A DNA stretch of 18,889 nucleotides. Origin: Oscillospiraceae bacterium. Its GTDB lineage: Bacteria > Bacillota > Clostridia > Oscillospirales > Ruminococcaceae. Shown in pieces: positions 7,310-14,885 of the stretch. The notes beneath the pieces were generated by a model that did not search any database, had not been told where the DNA came from, and worked only from the letters and a program-made list of their open reading frames with translations. The stretch is from assembly GCA_016297675.1 (NCBI GenBank), contig JAEDGE010000022.1:1-18889 (forward strand). Direction: 5' to 3'. Positions within the stretch are counted from its first letter, which is position 1, and each line of letters begins with the position of its first letter. The translations under genes and the position numbers were made by a program.

Positions 7310-8212
7310 ATGATTTATACAGTTACACTGAATCCGGCAATTGATTATGTGATACATATGGATGCTGTCCAGATAGGGAAGGTAAATCGTGCTCGCAAAG
7401 AAGAAATTTATTTCGGCGGAAAAGGCATCAATGTTTCTATGGTGCTGAAAGAGCTGGGAGTTCCCTCACGAGCACTGGGGTTTGTTGCTGGCTTTACGGG
7501 GGAGGCAATTGAAAAGGGTTTGCAGGCAAGGGAAATTGAAACAGATTTTGTACATCTCAAAAATGGCTTTTCCAGAATCAATGTCAAAATGAAAACTGGT
7601 GTGGAAACGGAACTAAACGGACAGGGACCGGAAATCAGCGGAGAAGCAATGATGCAGCTGCTCCGGAAATTGGATACCCTACAGGATGGCGATACGTTGA
7701 TATTGGCAGGCAGCATTCCCGGTACTATGCCGGCGGACAGTTATGAAACCATTTTAGCCCATCTGTTCGGTAAAAAGATTCGGATTGTCGTAGATGCTAC
7801 AAACGATTTGCTGCTGAACACGTTAAAATATCATCCGTTTCTGATTAAGCCTAACCATCATGAATTGGGGGAACTGTTTGGCGTGCAGCTGACAGATGTC
7901 GAGAAAATTACATTCTATGCCAAAAGGTTACAGGAAATGGGGGCAGAAAATGTCTTGGTTTCTATGGCGGAAAAAGGGGCACTTCTGCTGGATGCAGGTG
8001 GAACCTGTCATCACAGCGGTGTCTGTGAAGGAAGCCTGAAAAATGCTGTTGGAGCAGGGGATTCCATGCTTGCTGGATTTCTTGCTGGTTTTTTGAAAAG
8101 GGATTATGCATATGCTTTAAAACTTGGGACAGCAGCCGGTGGAGCAACTGCTTTTTCGGATGGTTTGGCACAAAAAGCAGAAATTTTGCGTCTATTGGAA
8201 CAGTTGCTATAA
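7310..8212 (+). CDS. fruK: 1-phosphofructokinase (PfkB/ribokinase family)
   Basis: This 300-residue PfkB-family kinase most likely phosphorylates fructose 1-phosphate to fructose 1,6-bisphosphate with ATP in the cytoplasm. It opens with MIYTVTLNPAIDY and has the sugar-binding GGKGINV at 36-42. IKPNHHELGELFG lies at about 169-181, and the C-terminal anion-hole signature NAVGAGDSM carries the catalytic base D251. The ATG at 7310 is chosen because AGGAGG lies eight bases before it; an upstream in-frame ATG at 7265 has no ribosome site and adds residues foreign to the family. No fructose PTS (fruA) or fruR gene is adjacent, so a related activity such as tagatose 6-phosphate kinase cannot be excluded. 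It forms a single-gene unit with its own promoter and terminator. Confidence 0.85.
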   Translation: MIYTVTLNPAIDYVIHMDAVQIGKVNRARKEEIYFGGKGINVSMVLKELGVPSRALGFVAGFTGEAIEKGLQAREIETDFVHLKNGFSRINVKMKTGVETELNGQGPEISGEAMMQLLRKLDTLQDGDTLILAGSIPGTMPADSYETILAHLFGKKIRIVVDATNDLLLNTLKYHPFLIKPNHHELGELFGVQLTDVEKITFYAKRLQEMGAENVLVSMAEKGALLLDAGGTCHHSGVCEGSLKNAVGAGDSMLAGFLAGFLKRDYAYALKLGTAAGGATAFSDGLAQKAEILRLLEQLL

Positions 8213-8245
8213 TCGATTATGCCTTTATGATAAAATAATATCAAT

Positions 8246-8280
8246 AAAAAGACTGACATTTGATATGCCAGTCTTTTTTT
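8246..8280 (+). terminator. Rho-independent terminator after fruK
   Basis: The arms AAAAAGACTG (from 8246) and CAGTCTTTTT (from 8269), with a possible inner CA/TG pair, form the stem. The right arm runs straight into seven T residues. Confidence 0.85.
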
Positions 8281-8485
8281 GTTGCATAAAAATTGAATTT
8301 CTATGATAAAAAAGATTGCTTTTTGTTTGGAAAGCCGCCAAACAACGGTTCTTTTTGGTGGAAATGTTACATATAGATATAGCAATCTCTTGTATTGTCA
8401 GTGGGAAATACGGATTTACCCCTGCCGCTGTTATTTCTCATTTTTAGTGAAATTGCAGTGTTTGTTAAAATTTGGAGGGAAGCAT

Positions 8486-8785
8486 ATGAAACAACAGCCA
8501 AGCGAACGTGCAGTGATTCTGGGGGAATATATCTTAGAACAAAATGCCACTGTACGTGCGGCAGCAGAATGGTTCGGCATTTCCAAAAGTACTGTGCATA
8601 AGGACGTGAGTGAACGACTCCCGTTTTTAAATCCGAACCTGTACGACGGTGTAAAAGCCGTATTGGAAAAAAACAAACAGGAACGGCATATTCGCGGTGG
8701 ACTGGCAACCAGAAAAAAATATGCATTGCTGGCACAGCAGAAAAAACAACAGAAGCAAAAACAAATTCATCCGGAGACGGTATAA
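8486..8785 (+). CDS. spoIIID: Sporulation transcriptional regulator SpoIIID
   Basis: This 99-residue DNA-binding protein matches SpoIIID, the small mother-cell regulator that activates and represses genes of the SigE regulon during sporulation. The helix-turn-helix lies at about residues 21-45 (TVRAAAEWFGISKSTVHKDV), followed by ERLPFLNPNL and then the basic HIRGGLATRKKY. The Gln/Lys-rich tail (about 84-99) is slightly longer than the Bacillus protein. I start at the ATG at 8486, seven bases after GGAGG; the same frame is open upstream to 8303 but those residues do not fit the family. In Bacillus the gene lies near mbl; here it stands alone between fruK and a transport lipoprotein gene. I could not identify a convincing SigE promoter in the 200 bases upstream, although SigE control is the family rule. 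Confidence 0.92.
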   Translation: MKQQPSERAVILGEYILEQNATVRAAAEWFGISKSTVHKDVSERLPFLNPNLYDGVKAVLEKNKQERHIRGGLATRKKYALLAQQKKQQKQKQIHPETV

Positions 8786-8790
8786 AGTAA

Positions 8791-8823
8791 ATGCCCGTGT
8801 GCAGGATTCCTGTACACGGGCAT
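8791..8823 (+). terminator. Strong hairpin after spoIIID
   Basis: The arms ATGCCCGTGTGCAGG (8791-8805) and CCTGTACACGGGCAT (8809-8823) pair over 15 positions with one G-U, around a 3-base loop. No U-tract follows on the plus strand, so it may act as a terminator, an mRNA 3' end stabiliser, or the first hairpin of the chain at 8824-8982. Confidence 0.65.
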
Positions 8824-9076
8824 AAATGGGAAACGGTTCAGTTTTGTGCACATCTGCACCGTTTCTCTGAAAATCGCTTCAGAGCAGGCGATCATCAGAA
8901 TCTATCACAAGTGGCAGTTCCCGTTCCGGTGAACTGCCATTTTAAAGACGGAAGATTCCGTCACAGTTCATCGGCCTCTGTGGTGCATACCGCTATTGTT
9001 ATATTGTATGCAAAAGTAGCAGGAATGCAACAAGGTAAATTATACTAACCGTCGGAAAATTTTATTTTTTATTTTC
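8824..9076. other. Non-coding gap with a chain of consecutive hairpins
   Basis: There is no credible gene between spoIIID and the convergent lipoprotein gene. The stretch holds, in order: GAAACG 8830-8835 with CGTTTC 8860-8865, enclosing GTGCA/TGCAC; CTCTGAA 8865-8871 with TTCAGAG 8878-8884; TGGCAGTTC 8912-8920 with GAACTGCCA 8931-8939, extended inward by CCG/CGG and followed by TTTT; GACGGA 8947-8952 with TCCGTC 8957-8962; and CACAG 8962-8966 with CTGTG 8978-8982. From 8983 to 9076 it is AT-rich and plain. It could be a structured RNA or a set of 3' end signals; I do not recognise a known family. Confidence 0.5.
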
Positions 9077-10744
9077 TTAGGAACCGAAGTGTTTCACAGC
9101 CTGAAAATCAATGACGCCGCTGTAGGGGTCATAGAAAATATCACGGTTTTCACTGCGATAAATGAGGTAGCTGCATTTATAATAAACTGGTAAAAAACAA
9201 TAATCTGAAAGCAGCAAATTTTCCATTTGCATACAAAGATCGGTCAACTGTGCAGCATTGTTACATTGGGTGGTTTGAGACAACAGTGCATCAAAGGTAT
9301 CATTTTGATAGAATGGATTTGCATCAGAAGCAAATGAAGAAAGTACGGAAGCAGGATTGTTCTCGACTCCTGTCACACCATAAAGAGCAATAGCATAGTT
9401 GCCGGATTGCAGCCGTTCCTTATATTCTGCGGCAGTGACTTCTTCAATGCCAATATAAAATTCAAATGTATGCTGCCAGTTTTGCAGGATTTCATGCAAA
9501 TAGGAACAGTCCATCAATTCTGGACAAACCAGAATTTTATCAGATGGCAGCGAGTCAATTTGTAATTCTTCCAGTCCCTTTTCAAAATCCTGTTTTGCAG
9601 TATTATTATCATAAAGAAGGGCTGTTTCTGGTACATTATCTCGATATTTCACGGCATCTACTCTGGTGTCTGGTGGAATAATACCCGATGCTCCCGTTAG
9701 ATCTCCATTAGAATCTTTTCCAATATTCTCTCGATCAATGCTTTCAGAAAGTGCCTTTCGGATATTTTGATTCGCATATAAATTATTATTTGGATTAAAA
9801 ATTAATCCAAGTGTAATCGATGAATAAGATGTGACATTGTATTCTTCTGGTTTGTTGATTTCATTTTGTGGATAAATCGTAGTGGTGAGAATGTCCGAAA
9901 CTTCTGATGTAAATGCTTCTTCTGCTTGGGACTGTTTTTTTCGGATGAGAAATGTCAAGTCAGATGGATATACTTTTCCATCGCCTTCCTTTTGGTCATT
10001 GGCAGAATTACACTGCATATAAATGAGATTGTCGCTGCCGTATGGATCATAGAACCATTTTCGCATATAAAATGCACCGTTGGAAATGACAGATGTGGCA
10101 TCCAGTCCATACCGTCCCTTGGTTTTCAGGAAGAATGTTTCGTTGCAGGGAAGTGCTGCGGTTGTTGCCAACAGTTCCGGAAAACGGCTGTTCGGTTCTG
10201 CCAGCTGGAAAGTCAGCGTGGTTTCATCCTGTGCCGTGACACCAATTTGCGTATGGTCTGCCGTTCCATTGATGATTTCATCTGCATATGCCAAGCAGGA
10301 GAACGTCTCCCGATAAGGGGAACGAGTTTCTGCCAAAAACATTCGCTGAAATGCATACACAAAGTCATATGCTGTAACTTTCCAAGTTTCGCCGTCATCA
10401 ATTTTTTCGTTCTGGTTTTCATCAAAATACCAGTAACAGTCATTTCGCAGATAGAATGTATAGACAAGTCCGTCATCCTGCATCGTATATTGTTCTGCTA
10501 TCGCATTGGAGATGGTGCCATCCGGGTTTTCTTTCAGTAATCCTTGCATCATATTGCGTAGAATCAGTTTGGAGGAGGCATCTGTTGCCAGAAGCGGATC
10601 TAAATTTTCTGGATTGCCAAGCAGCGTATACGTAAATAAATAGCCGGAACCATCCGATTCTTCTTTGTGAAATGGTGTGTTGCATCCGCTGAGCAATATG
10701 GCTGGCAGACACAGACAAAAGAGTTTTTTTGTGAGATGATTCAT
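9077..10744 (-). CDS. OppA-like peptide ABC transporter substrate-binding lipoprotein (SBP_bac_5 family)
   Basis: This 555-residue lipoprotein should bind peptides or similar solutes outside the membrane and deliver them to an ABC permease. The signal peptide (MNHLTKKLFCLCLPAILLSGC) ends in the lipobox LSGC with the lipidated C21. The mature part shows the family features: YTLLGNPENLDPLLATDASS near the N-terminus, NMMQGLLKENPDGTISNAIAE, WKVTAYDFVYAFQRM, the SNGAFYMRKW turn, and a C-terminal lobe with NQNIRKALSESIDRENIG. The ATG at 10744 is chosen because it gives an exact signal peptide and has AAAGGAC upstream; the frame extends further but those residues make no sense. No permease or ATPase gene is adjacent, so it is an orphan binding protein that may share a transporter elsewhere or act as a receptor. 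Confidence 0.9.
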   Translation of the reverse strand: MNHLTKKLFCLCLPAILLSGCNTPFHKEESDGSGYLFTYTLLGNPENLDPLLATDASSKLILRNMMQGLLKENPDGTISNAIAEQYTMQDDGLVYTFYLRNDCYWYFDENQNEKIDDGETWKVTAYDFVYAFQRMFLAETRSPYRETFSCLAYADEIINGTADHTQIGVTAQDETTLTFQLAEPNSRFPELLATTAALPCNETFFLKTKGRYGLDATSVISNGAFYMRKWFYDPYGSDNLIYMQCNSANDQKEGDGKVYPSDLTFLIRKKQSQAEEAFTSEVSDILTTTIYPQNEINKPEEYNVTSYSSITLGLIFNPNNNLYANQNIRKALSESIDRENIGKDSNGDLTGASGIIPPDTRVDAVKYRDNVPETALLYDNNTAKQDFEKGLEELQIDSLPSDKILVCPELMDCSYLHEILQNWQHTFEFYIGIEEVTAAEYKERLQSGNYAIALYGVTGVENNPASVLSSFASDANPFYQNDTFDALLSQTTQCNNAAQLTDLCMQMENLLLSDYCFLPVYYKCSYLIYRSENRDIFYDPYSGVIDFQAVKHFGS

Positions 10745-10873
10745 AAGAAATTGTCCTTTCCCTGAAATCAGATAAAAATATACGATTTTCTCATGCACCC
10801 ATTCAGGAAGCATGGCAAAATGAAATGCATCCATTTGGCAGCAGAGCACGTATCAACAGAAACATACAATTTT

Positions 10874-10902
10874 ATTATAACACCTCCCCGAAAAATATGC
10901 AA
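10874..10902 (-). promoter_or_regulatory. SigA-type promoter of the substrate-binding lipoprotein gene
   Basis: On the minus strand TTGCAT (10897-10902) and TATAAT (10874-10879) are 17 bases apart. The leader to the ATG at 10744 would be about 120 bases; I see no known riboswitch in it. Confidence 0.75.
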
Positions 10903-11017
10903 TCCTTTTCGTACGCAGAGATCTGTTTTTACAGCTTGCAACATAGAAAAATCTTTTATTTTTTTCTGTTTTAAAAACAATTTGCAGTTGAAAAGTGTTA
11001 AATTTCTGGGAATCCCC

Positions 11018-11045
11018 TTGACAAACGGCACAAAGCGTGTATAAT
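11018..11045 (+). promoter_or_regulatory. SigA-type promoter of pfkA
   Basis: TTGACA (11018-11023) and TATAAT (11040-11045) are separated by 16 bases. It is divergent from the lipoprotein promoter. Together these two promoters account for the gene-free stretch 10745-11133; the 115 bases between them are AT-rich without a clear operator. The pfkA leader would be about 80 bases. Confidence 0.85.
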
Positions 11046-11133
11046 AAAGAATGTATATGGTGTTACAGTCGTAATACAAAATGGATTTTATAGTTGAAAA
11101 TATTTGCCAATTGGCAGAATGGAGTAGAAAATT

Positions 11134-12099
11134 ATGATCAAAACGATTGGTGTATTGACAAGCGGCGGTGACGCACCGGGTATGAATGCAGCTGTTCGTG
11201 CAGTAGTACGTTCTGCTTTGCAGAAAGGCATCAAGGTATATGGCATTCGCAGAGGCTATTGTGGTCTGATTGAAGATGATGTGATGGAAATGGATGAAAT
11301 GAGTGTGTCCAATATCATTCACAAGGGCGGTACCATCCTGTATACCGCAAGAAGTGCAGAGTTCCGTACAGAAGCTGGTATGCAGAAGGCAAAGGAAACT
11401 TGTGAAAAGTATGGTATGGAAGGCATTGTTGTCATTGGCGGTGATGGTTCTTTCCGTGGTGCAGCTGATCTGTCTGCAAGAGGCATTGCCTGTGTTGGAT
11501 TGCCGGGCACCATTGACAATGACATTGCCTGCACAGAATATACCATCGGTTATGATACTGCAATGAACACTTGTATTGAACTGATTGATAAGCTGCAGGA
11601 TACTTGTCAGTCTCATGACCGTTGCAGCGTAGTAGAAGTAATGGGCAGAGGTGCTGGCTTTATCGCAGTCAATACCGGTCTGGCAAGCGGTGCCGTGGAG
11701 ATTATCACCAAGGAAGTACCGTACGATCTGGATGAATTGGCAAGAAAAATGCTGGAATGCAAGAAGAATGGTAAGCAGAACTTCATCATCGTTGTAGCAG
11801 AAAACATCGGCAATGCAGAGGGCATCGCAAGAGCCGTGCAGGAAAAGACTGGTATTGAATCCAGAGCAACCGTATTGGGTCATGTACAGCGTGGCGGTTC
11901 TCCGACGGTTCGGGATCGTGTGGTTGCAAGTGAAATGGGCTACTATGCAGTAGAACTGCTGGAAAGTGGTGCAAGCAATCGGGTTGTGGGAATGCAGAAC
12001 AACAAGATTGTAGACTTTGATATTCAGGAAGCACTTTCCATGAAGAAACCGTATGAAGAACGGCTGCACAAGATCGCACAGGACATCGCATTTTTCTAA
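11134..12099 (+). CDS. pfkA: ATP-dependent 6-phosphofructokinase
   Basis: This 321-residue enzyme commits fructose 6-phosphate to glycolysis by making fructose 1,6-bisphosphate. The length and motifs match bacterial PfkA: LTSGGDAPGMNAAVR at 8-22, IGGDGSFRGA at 101-110, PGTIDNDI at 124-131 with the catalytic base D128, MGRGAGF at 160-166, and LGHVQRGGSPT at 238-248. The G after GGD (GGDGS) and the G in PGTIDND mark the ATP-using type; PPi-dependent enzymes usually have D and K there. The ribosome site is modest (GGAG about 14 bases upstream). It has its own promoter and terminator. Codon use is strongly biased, in line with high expression, and this probably explains the long empty reading frame on the opposite strand. 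Confidence 0.97.
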   Translation: MIKTIGVLTSGGDAPGMNAAVRAVVRSALQKGIKVYGIRRGYCGLIEDDVMEMDEMSVSNIIHKGGTILYTARSAEFRTEAGMQKAKETCEKYGMEGIVVIGGDGSFRGAADLSARGIACVGLPGTIDNDIACTEYTIGYDTAMNTCIELIDKLQDTCQSHDRCSVVEVMGRGAGFIAVNTGLASGAVEIITKEVPYDLDELARKMLECKKNGKQNFIIVVAENIGNAEGIARAVQEKTGIESRATVLGHVQRGGSPTVRDRVVASEMGYYAVELLESGASNRVVGMQNNKIVDFDIQEALSMKKPYEERLHKIAQDIAFF

Positions 12100-12119
12100 T
12101 GGGATTGGATTTGTTCGGG

Positions 12120-12157
12120 GCACATCCGCAAATGCCGGATGTGCTTCTTTTGTTTTT
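12120..12157 (+). terminator. Rho-independent terminator after pfkA
   Basis: GCACATCCG (12120-12128) pairs with CGGATGTGC (12136-12144) around a 7-base loop and is followed by TTCTTTTGTTTTTT. Confidence 0.92.
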
Positions 12158-12197
12158 TCATATTTTTATAAAAATAAGAAAGGCAGGATGAAGTAGC

Positions 12198-13007
12198 ATG
12201 GAACAAAAAGTGAAAATTGGTTTTTTGGGTGCAGGTAATATGGGAACTGCCATTATGAAGGGGATTGCCGGCAGCACATTGGCAGCACAGGTGGAACTGT
12301 ATGCCTATGACCGAATGACAGAAAAAATTGTAGCATTGACAGAAATCGGCGTGACAGCATGTTGTTCAGAAGCGGAAGTGGTGCAGCAGTGTAAGTATGT
12401 ATTTCTTGCCATTAAGCCACAGCAGTTTGATACCTTACTGCCCCAGATTTCGGAATCCGTGACAGAAGATACTGTCATCGTTTCCATTGCAGCAGGTATC
12501 ACACCGGATTATATCCGAAGTCAGACGAAACCAGACGCAAAAGTCATTCAGGTTATGCCAAATACGCCGCTTCTATTGGGAAAAGGGGCGACTGCTCTGT
12601 CACGTATTGAGCCGGTTTCTGAGGAGGAGTTTGCATTTGTAAAGCAGTTGTTTTCCCTTTGTGGTGTAACAGCTGTTTTGCCGCTGGACAAGATGGCAGA
12701 GGTCATTGCAATTAATGGCAGCAGTCCGGCATTTATCTATCTGTTTGCAAAAGGTTTTCTGGACTATGCAAAAGAAGTTGGTATTGCAGAGGAAGCAGCG
12801 AAACAGCTGTTTGCACAAAGTCTAATTGGTTCCGCAGCTATGCTGACCGATTCCGGCTATGATGTTGATACCTTGATTCGGCAGGTTAGCTCACCGGGCG
12901 GTACCACGCTTGCTGGATTGGATGCTTTGTATGAAGGCAAGATGGAGGATGTTGTGAAAGATGCATGTCGTCGGTGTACCAAGCGTGCTTATGAGCTTTC
13001 CAAGTAA
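12198..13007 (+). CDS. proC: Pyrroline-5-carboxylate reductase
   Basis: This 269-residue cytosolic enzyme reduces pyrroline-5-carboxylate to proline with NAD(P)H, the last step of proline synthesis. The N-terminal Rossmann motif is FLGAGNMG (9-16). IKPQQF (about 73-78) and MPNTP (about 119) follow. The dimer-forming C-terminal domain carries the family signature SSPGGTTLAGLDAL from residue 231, which lines the active site. The length is typical. AGGATG lies upstream of the ATG. No proA or proB is adjacent. It begins 40 bases after the pfkA terminator with no clear promoter of its own, so either a weak local promoter or read-through feeds it. Confidence 0.96.
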   Translation: MEQKVKIGFLGAGNMGTAIMKGIAGSTLAAQVELYAYDRMTEKIVALTEIGVTACCSEAEVVQQCKYVFLAIKPQQFDTLLPQISESVTEDTVIVSIAAGITPDYIRSQTKPDAKVIQVMPNTPLLLGKGATALSRIEPVSEEEFAFVKQLFSLCGVTAVLPLDKMAEVIAINGSSPAFIYLFAKGFLDYAKEVGIAEEAAKQLFAQSLIGSAAMLTDSGYDVDTLIRQVSSPGGTTLAGLDALYEGKMEDVVKDACRRCTKRAYELSK

Positions 13008-13122
13008 CATGGTAGTTTGTTTGTAAATTTTGTTTTTTGCTTGTCCGGTTCTGTTTTTTTCGTTTCGTGCATAGGCTGTAACAACATGGAACGGTGAACA
13101 CCGGAAGGGAGCGGAACAAAAA

Positions 13123-13653
13123 ATGAATGGAGTATTCAGAAAACGGATTGAAAAAGGTAGTTTACTTTGCTTGATTTTGCTGGGCTGTATTGCTGGTGTG
13201 TGGATGACTATGCGGCAGTGGCTGCCAGAGTTGCTGCAAGCTCGATTGCAGTTGGCTGATCAGCAGCAGTTATTTCATCTGTTCTTATTGGAAGTGACAG
13301 GACTGCTGCTTTGCAGCGGTTTAGCAGGCTTTTTTGCAATGGGACAGCCTATCCCTTGCCTTGCCTTGCTGCTGCATGGGATGTTGTTTGGGCTGACGAT
13401 ACTGCTGCATCTGACACCGGCTTTGCAATCGTTGCGGTTGTTGATCTGGTTGCTGCCCTATGGCATTGGTACATCATTATTGTTGCTTTTGGCAGCAAGG
13501 GAAACAATTTGGCTTTCCAGTTTATTTTTTTGCTATGCCTTTCATCGGCAATGGGAGGAAAACATGCCGCATTGCCGCCGTTTATATCTGGTACGCTATG
13601 CAGTGATATTGGGGTTGTTTGTGCTGCTTTCTTTGTTTTGCGGCGGTTTGTAG
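13123..13653 (+). CDS. Polytopic membrane protein, SpoIIM-like
   Basis: This 176-residue protein is mostly membrane, with five to six likely helices at about residues 14-30, 50-70, 76-96, 102-122, 125-140 and 158-174. The middle part, with GFFAMGQPIPCLALLLHGMLFGLT, follows the spaced pattern of SpoIIM-type proteins: small residues and a G-x-P, then a few hydrophobics, then G-x-x-x-G. SpoIIM helps peptidoglycan breakdown during engulfment in sporulation together with SpoIID and SpoIIP; neither is in the window. The assignment rests on pattern and topology only. GGAAGGGAG lies upstream of the ATG at 13123. The gene follows proC by 115 T-rich bases with no clear promoter or terminator, so the two may be cotranscribed. 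Confidence 0.6.
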   Translation: MNGVFRKRIEKGSLLCLILLGCIAGVWMTMRQWLPELLQARLQLADQQQLFHLFLLEVTGLLLCSGLAGFFAMGQPIPCLALLLHGMLFGLTILLHLTPALQSLRLLIWLLPYGIGTSLLLLLAARETIWLSSLFFCYAFHRQWEENMPHCRRLYLVRYAVILGLFVLLSLFCGGL

Positions 13654-13754
13654 GTTTTACAGTCTCTTTTTGTATAACACGGCATCAGGGGAGAGAAACA
13701 GAGAATACAATAGAAGATTAAAATGCATGATGAATTTAGAAAAGGAAGTTAGAA

Positions 13755-14735
13755 ATGGGTCTTTTCGGAAAAGGATTTTCACATGCCGGAAGCGGCATTT
13801 CCAAAAATGCACCGAAAAAGAAAGGTTTTTTTCGGTATATGGAATTATTCCGTGCGAAGTTTTGGAAATTAATTGAGTTAAATGTTTTTTATACACTGTT
13901 TTTTATTCCGTTGATTTTGGCAGTTGTTTGTTTTATTCTGATGCTCAATGGAACATTGACTACAGGTACAGCGGGCATTTTGATTGCGATCGGCGTTTTG
14001 CTGTTTATGATTTTATTTGGTCCCGCAACTGCCGGATTGATGAAAGTAATGCGTAATTTTGTGGTTGAAAAACCAACTTTTATGATACACGATTTTATGA
14101 AAACATTTCGTGCAGAATTTGCACATAGTGCTGTAGTGGGTTTTCTGGACTGTCTGTTGGTTTGTTGTGTGGCAGCGTCTTTCTATGTGTACCCTCGTCT
14201 GGCAGAACAAACCGGCAGTAATTTTTATTATGTCATGCTGGTTATTACACTGAGCATTTCACTGGTCGCACTGCTCATGAATTTTTATCTGTTTTTGATG
14301 ATTGTTTCCACGAATCTGTCATTGAAAAATGTGATAAAAAATTCCTTTTTCCTTGGCATCGTTTGCTTAAGGCAAAATGTTATTACATTGCTGATTGTTG
14401 CGGTTGTTGCAGTTGGCATTGGGTTACTTGCTTTCCACACCAATTTGATGGTATTGATGATCGTATTGACGTTACTGCCGTTTATTCCGGCAACATTTTT
14501 GGCACTGATGGTGACATTGAATAGTTATCCATCTATTCAGAAATATATTATCAATCCATATTATGAAAAGCGGGGCGAAATCAATCCAGAATTGGAAATC
14601 GCCAAGCCGGCATCGGAAGAGGAAGCCGTTTTCGTGGATATGGGCGGAAAGGAAAAACCGGTGGATTTGCAGAAAGAAACTGTTAGAACGACAAAAGACC
14701 CTGCCAAACAACATAAAGGGAAAATTATTTCTTGA
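13755..14735 (+). CDS. DUF624 (YesL-like) membrane protein
   Basis: This 326-residue protein fits the DUF624/YesL group of integral membrane proteins common in Firmicutes, whose function is unknown. Six likely helices fall at about residues 40-65, 70-95, 120-143, 155-185, 205-225 and 228-255. The recurring family elements are present: FWKLIELNVFYTLFFIPL near the first helix, FGPATAGLMKVMRNFV after the second, and PFIPATFLALMVTLNSY near the end of the membrane part. The last 60 residues are charged and hydrophilic. AAGGAAG precedes the ATG at 13755. YesL-like proteins are often encoded near sugar ABC transporters; here the neighbours are a SpoIIM-like protein and rpsO, so context gives no clue. 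Confidence 0.8.
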   Translation: MGLFGKGFSHAGSGISKNAPKKKGFFRYMELFRAKFWKLIELNVFYTLFFIPLILAVVCFILMLNGTLTTGTAGILIAIGVLLFMILFGPATAGLMKVMRNFVVEKPTFMIHDFMKTFRAEFAHSAVVGFLDCLLVCCVAASFYVYPRLAEQTGSNFYYVMLVITLSISLVALLMNFYLFLMIVSTNLSLKNVIKNSFFLGIVCLRQNVITLLIVAVVAVGIGLLAFHTNLMVLMIVLTLLPFIPATFLALMVTLNSYPSIQKYIINPYYEKRGEINPELEIAKPASEEEAVFVDMGGKEKPVDLQKETVRTTKDPAKQHKGKIIS

Positions 14736-14754
14736 CTGTTTACAAAAAAGTTAC

Positions 14755-14783
14755 TTTACAAACAGTACTAAGTGTGTTATAAT
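14755..14783 (+). promoter_or_regulatory. SigA-type promoter of rpsO
   Basis: TTTACA (14755-14760) and TATAAT (14778-14783) are separated by 17 bases. The start would be near 14790, so the rpsO leader is about 95 bases. Confidence 0.85.
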
Positions 14784-14790
14784 AAGAAAG

Positions 14791-14859
14791 TCATGTACTT
14801 GGATTAGGGGTTACGCCGCAATGCGGACTTGCTTTACCTGCCCTATTCTATGTTCATGA
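14791..14859 (+). promoter_or_regulatory. Structured rpsO leader, candidate S15 autoregulatory site
   Basis: The leader between promoter and ribosome site folds into a nested structure: TCATG (14791-14795) with CATGA (14855-14859), GATTAGGG (14802-14809) with CCCTATTC (14841-14848) with one mismatch, and an inner CCGC/GCGG hairpin (14816-14819 with 14823-14826). Ribosomal protein S15 is known to control its own mRNA through leader structures that differ between bacterial groups. That this one binds S15 is an inference. Confidence 0.5.
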
Positions 14860-14885
14860 GAAATTTTAAATGAGGTGAAGATAAT

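Noticed and set aside
8303..8485. Extended N-terminus of spoIIID
   Set aside because: The frame is open but GGAGG directly precedes the ATG at 8486 and the family starts there; upstream residues look non-coding.
8282..8485. Possible SigE or SigA promoter before spoIIID
   Set aside because: Only loose matches were found (for example TTGCAT with GATAAA); none is convincing enough to annotate.
8791..9048. 85-codon plus-strand frame after spoIIID
   Set aside because: Its start lies in the hairpin, there is no ribosome site, and the region is dominated by inverted repeats.
10768..12123. 451-codon open frame on the minus strand opposite pfkA
   Set aside because: It lies antisense to an unmistakable pfkA, has a His/Cys/Asn-rich composition with no domain, and results from the strong codon bias of pfkA.
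13311..13721. 136-codon plus-strand frame overlapping the SpoIIM-like gene
   Set aside because: It overlaps in another frame, has no ribosome site, and the 13123 frame has the better membrane-protein pattern.
14735..14766. ACTGTTT/AAACAGT hairpin after the DUF624 gene as a terminator
   Set aside because: It has only 7 bp, an 18-base loop and no U-tract, and it overlaps the -35 box of the rpsO promoter.
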